DNA from: Shimia sp965227725 | GTDB taxonomy: Bacteria > Pseudomonadota > Alphaproteobacteria > Rhodobacterales > Rhodobacteraceae | Length of the DNA stretch: 64,000 bases | Direction: 5' to 3' | Assembly: GCF_965227725.1 (NCBI RefSeq) | Contig: NZ_CBDDGH010000001.1 | Coordinates: forward strand, 682,001-746,000 | Shown: in pieces, positions 63,235 through 64,000 of the stretch | Position numbering within the stretch: position 1 is the first letter of the stretch | Layout of the letters: each line of letters begins with the position of its first letter | Notes under the pieces: model-generated | Seen by the model: the letters and a program-made list of their open reading frames with translations, nothing else | The model's database searches: none | Told to the model about the DNA's origin: nothing | Made by a program: the position numbers and the translations under genes

Positions 63235-64000
63235 TTAAGAAGCGGAAGCCGCGACGAGAACAATCTCGCCGGGCCAAAATTCGGTTGCGGATTCTGCGGC
63301 GCGCCAGGCGCGCAGACCTGTGGCACAGCACAGCGCGAGGCGGCCGGTGCCGTTTGCAGGCAAGGTCTCTTTGAGTTTTGCCGGGTCGATCCGGCGCGCA
63401 TTGGGGTGCGCTGGAATGGCGGCCTCATCGGCGTCGCGCAGCTCGACAATGGTGTCGGCCGTTTCCAGCATATCCGGGCTGACGAAGGGGAAGGCCTGCG
63501 CCGGTTCAGCTGCGCCATCAAAGCGGAACGACGCGCTGCGCAGAGTTGTGGCGTCATATTGCACCATCTGGCCAAGCGGACTCGGGCTCAGGCCGATCAG
63601 ACAAGACAGCGCCATTTGCGCCTGCAATGTGCCGATCAGGGCAACCACCGGCCCAAGCACCCCAGCGCTGGCGCAACTGGCCGCGTTTTGCGGCGCTTCC
63701 GGGAAAATCGCGCGCAGCGAGGGCGCTCCGCCGCACACACCGGCAGCATAGCCCGAAAGCGCTAGGGCGGAGCCGGTGATCAGGGGCACATTCTGCGCGA
63801 AACACACATCGCTCAAGGTGTAGCTGACCGCGTAGCTGTCAGCGCAGTCGAGAACCAGAGTGGCCTCTTCGACCATGACTGACGCCACCGCAGGGGTAAG
63901 TGTCGCCACCACGGCCTCAACTGCGATATCGCCATTGATCGCGGTGCAGCGCGCAGCGGCCACCTCGGCCTTGGGCAAACCTTCGTCCCGCTCGGTGAAC
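63235..64000 (-). CDS. thiF: ThiF-type adenylyltransferase, C-terminal part (cut by window edge)
   Basis: The frame is open to the window edge, so the N-terminus with its ATP-binding region lies outside. The visible part has GLPKAEVAAARCTAIN, the LVLDCADSYAVSYTLSDVCF segment and SALALSGYAAGVCGGAPSLRAIFPE of ThiF/MoeB enzymes, followed by a rhodanese-like C-terminal section (IVELRDADEAAIP). ThiF adenylates the C-terminus of ThiS for thiazole synthesis; a MoeB role is possible but the thi context favours ThiF. It is the most upstream gene seen in this operon. Confidence 0.85.
   Translation of the reverse strand, partial: FTERDEGLPKAEVAAARCTAINGDIAVEAVVATLTPAVASVMVEEATLVLDCADSYAVSYTLSDVCFAQNVPLITGSALALSGYAAGVCGGAPSLRAIFPEAPQNAASCASAGVLGPVVALIGTLQAQMALSCLIGLSPSPLGQMVQYDATTLRSASFRFDGAAEPAQAFPFVSPDMLETADTIVELRDADEAAIPAHPNARRIDPAKLKETLPANGTGRLALCCATGLRAWRAAESATEFWPGEIVLVAASAS

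Noticed and set aside
1..64000. tRNA, rRNA, IS element or prophage genes
   Set aside because: No cloverleaf, rRNA stretch, transposase, integrase or phage structural motif was recognised on either strand; no terminal inverted repeats flank the PKS/NRPS operon.

Overview
The window looks like chromosomal DNA of a marine alphaproteobacterium of the Rhodobacteraceae (Roseobacter group). The pointers are a GANTC methyltransferase of CcrM type next to rnhB, a znuA/zur-znuC-znuB locus with an alphaproteobacterial-type Zur box, a ThiXYZ/TenA thiamine salvage operon and high GC content. No rRNA, tRNA, CRISPR array, IS element or phage gene was seen. The species cannot be named from sequence alone.

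Layout. Positions 1-8350 are housekeeping and signalling: the 3' end of an alkane 1-monooxygenase, a membrane class III cyclase, ccrM, rnhB, three small or membrane proteins of unknown function, a DUF427-cyclase fusion and a LacI-type regulator. Positions 8378-13724 carry a glycosyltransferase/hydrolase fusion and two related family-2-like glycosyltransferases. Positions 13964-18978 carry an orphan Tat-exported peptide-type binding protein and the zinc uptake locus. A beta-lactamase-fold hydrolase and a large secreted SGNH/glycosidase-like/RTX protein follow, up to 23502.

Positions 23608-53649, plus 56257-57027, form a large exopolysaccharide locus. It has a priming phosphoglycosyltransferase, five further glycosyltransferases, a flippase, a Wzy-like polymerase, a Wzz-like chain-length protein, a separate BY-kinase-like ATPase with a degenerate Walker A motif, two acyl/acetyltransferases and sugar-modifying oxidoreductases. 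Inside it lies a translationally coupled operon (25885-39173) for a hybrid polyketide/non-ribosomal peptide pathway: a KS-AT-KR-DH-ACP-TE polyketide synthase, a glycosyltransferase, an NRPS (formyltransferase - degenerate condensation-like region - adenylation domain interrupted by a MupA/Atu3671-type luciferase-like monooxygenase - carrier) and an EntD-type phosphopantetheinyl transferase. The A-domain code read by hand resembles that of glycine. A formylated, possibly hydroxylated glycine extended by the PKS, and a link of that product to the polysaccharide, is the most interesting hypothesis here.

The 3' end of the PKS gene is followed by an exact tandem copy of 447 bp of its own thioesterase-coding end. 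This changes the last residues of the PKS and uncouples it from the next gene. It is either a very recent duplication or an assembly artefact.

Positions 53699-64000 hold a NIT-domain chemoreceptor, the BY-kinase-like ATPase, a hybrid histidine kinase overlapping a PotD-like binding protein, and a translationally coupled thiamine-precursor uptake and salvage operon (thiF end, thiY, tenA, thiZ, thiX).
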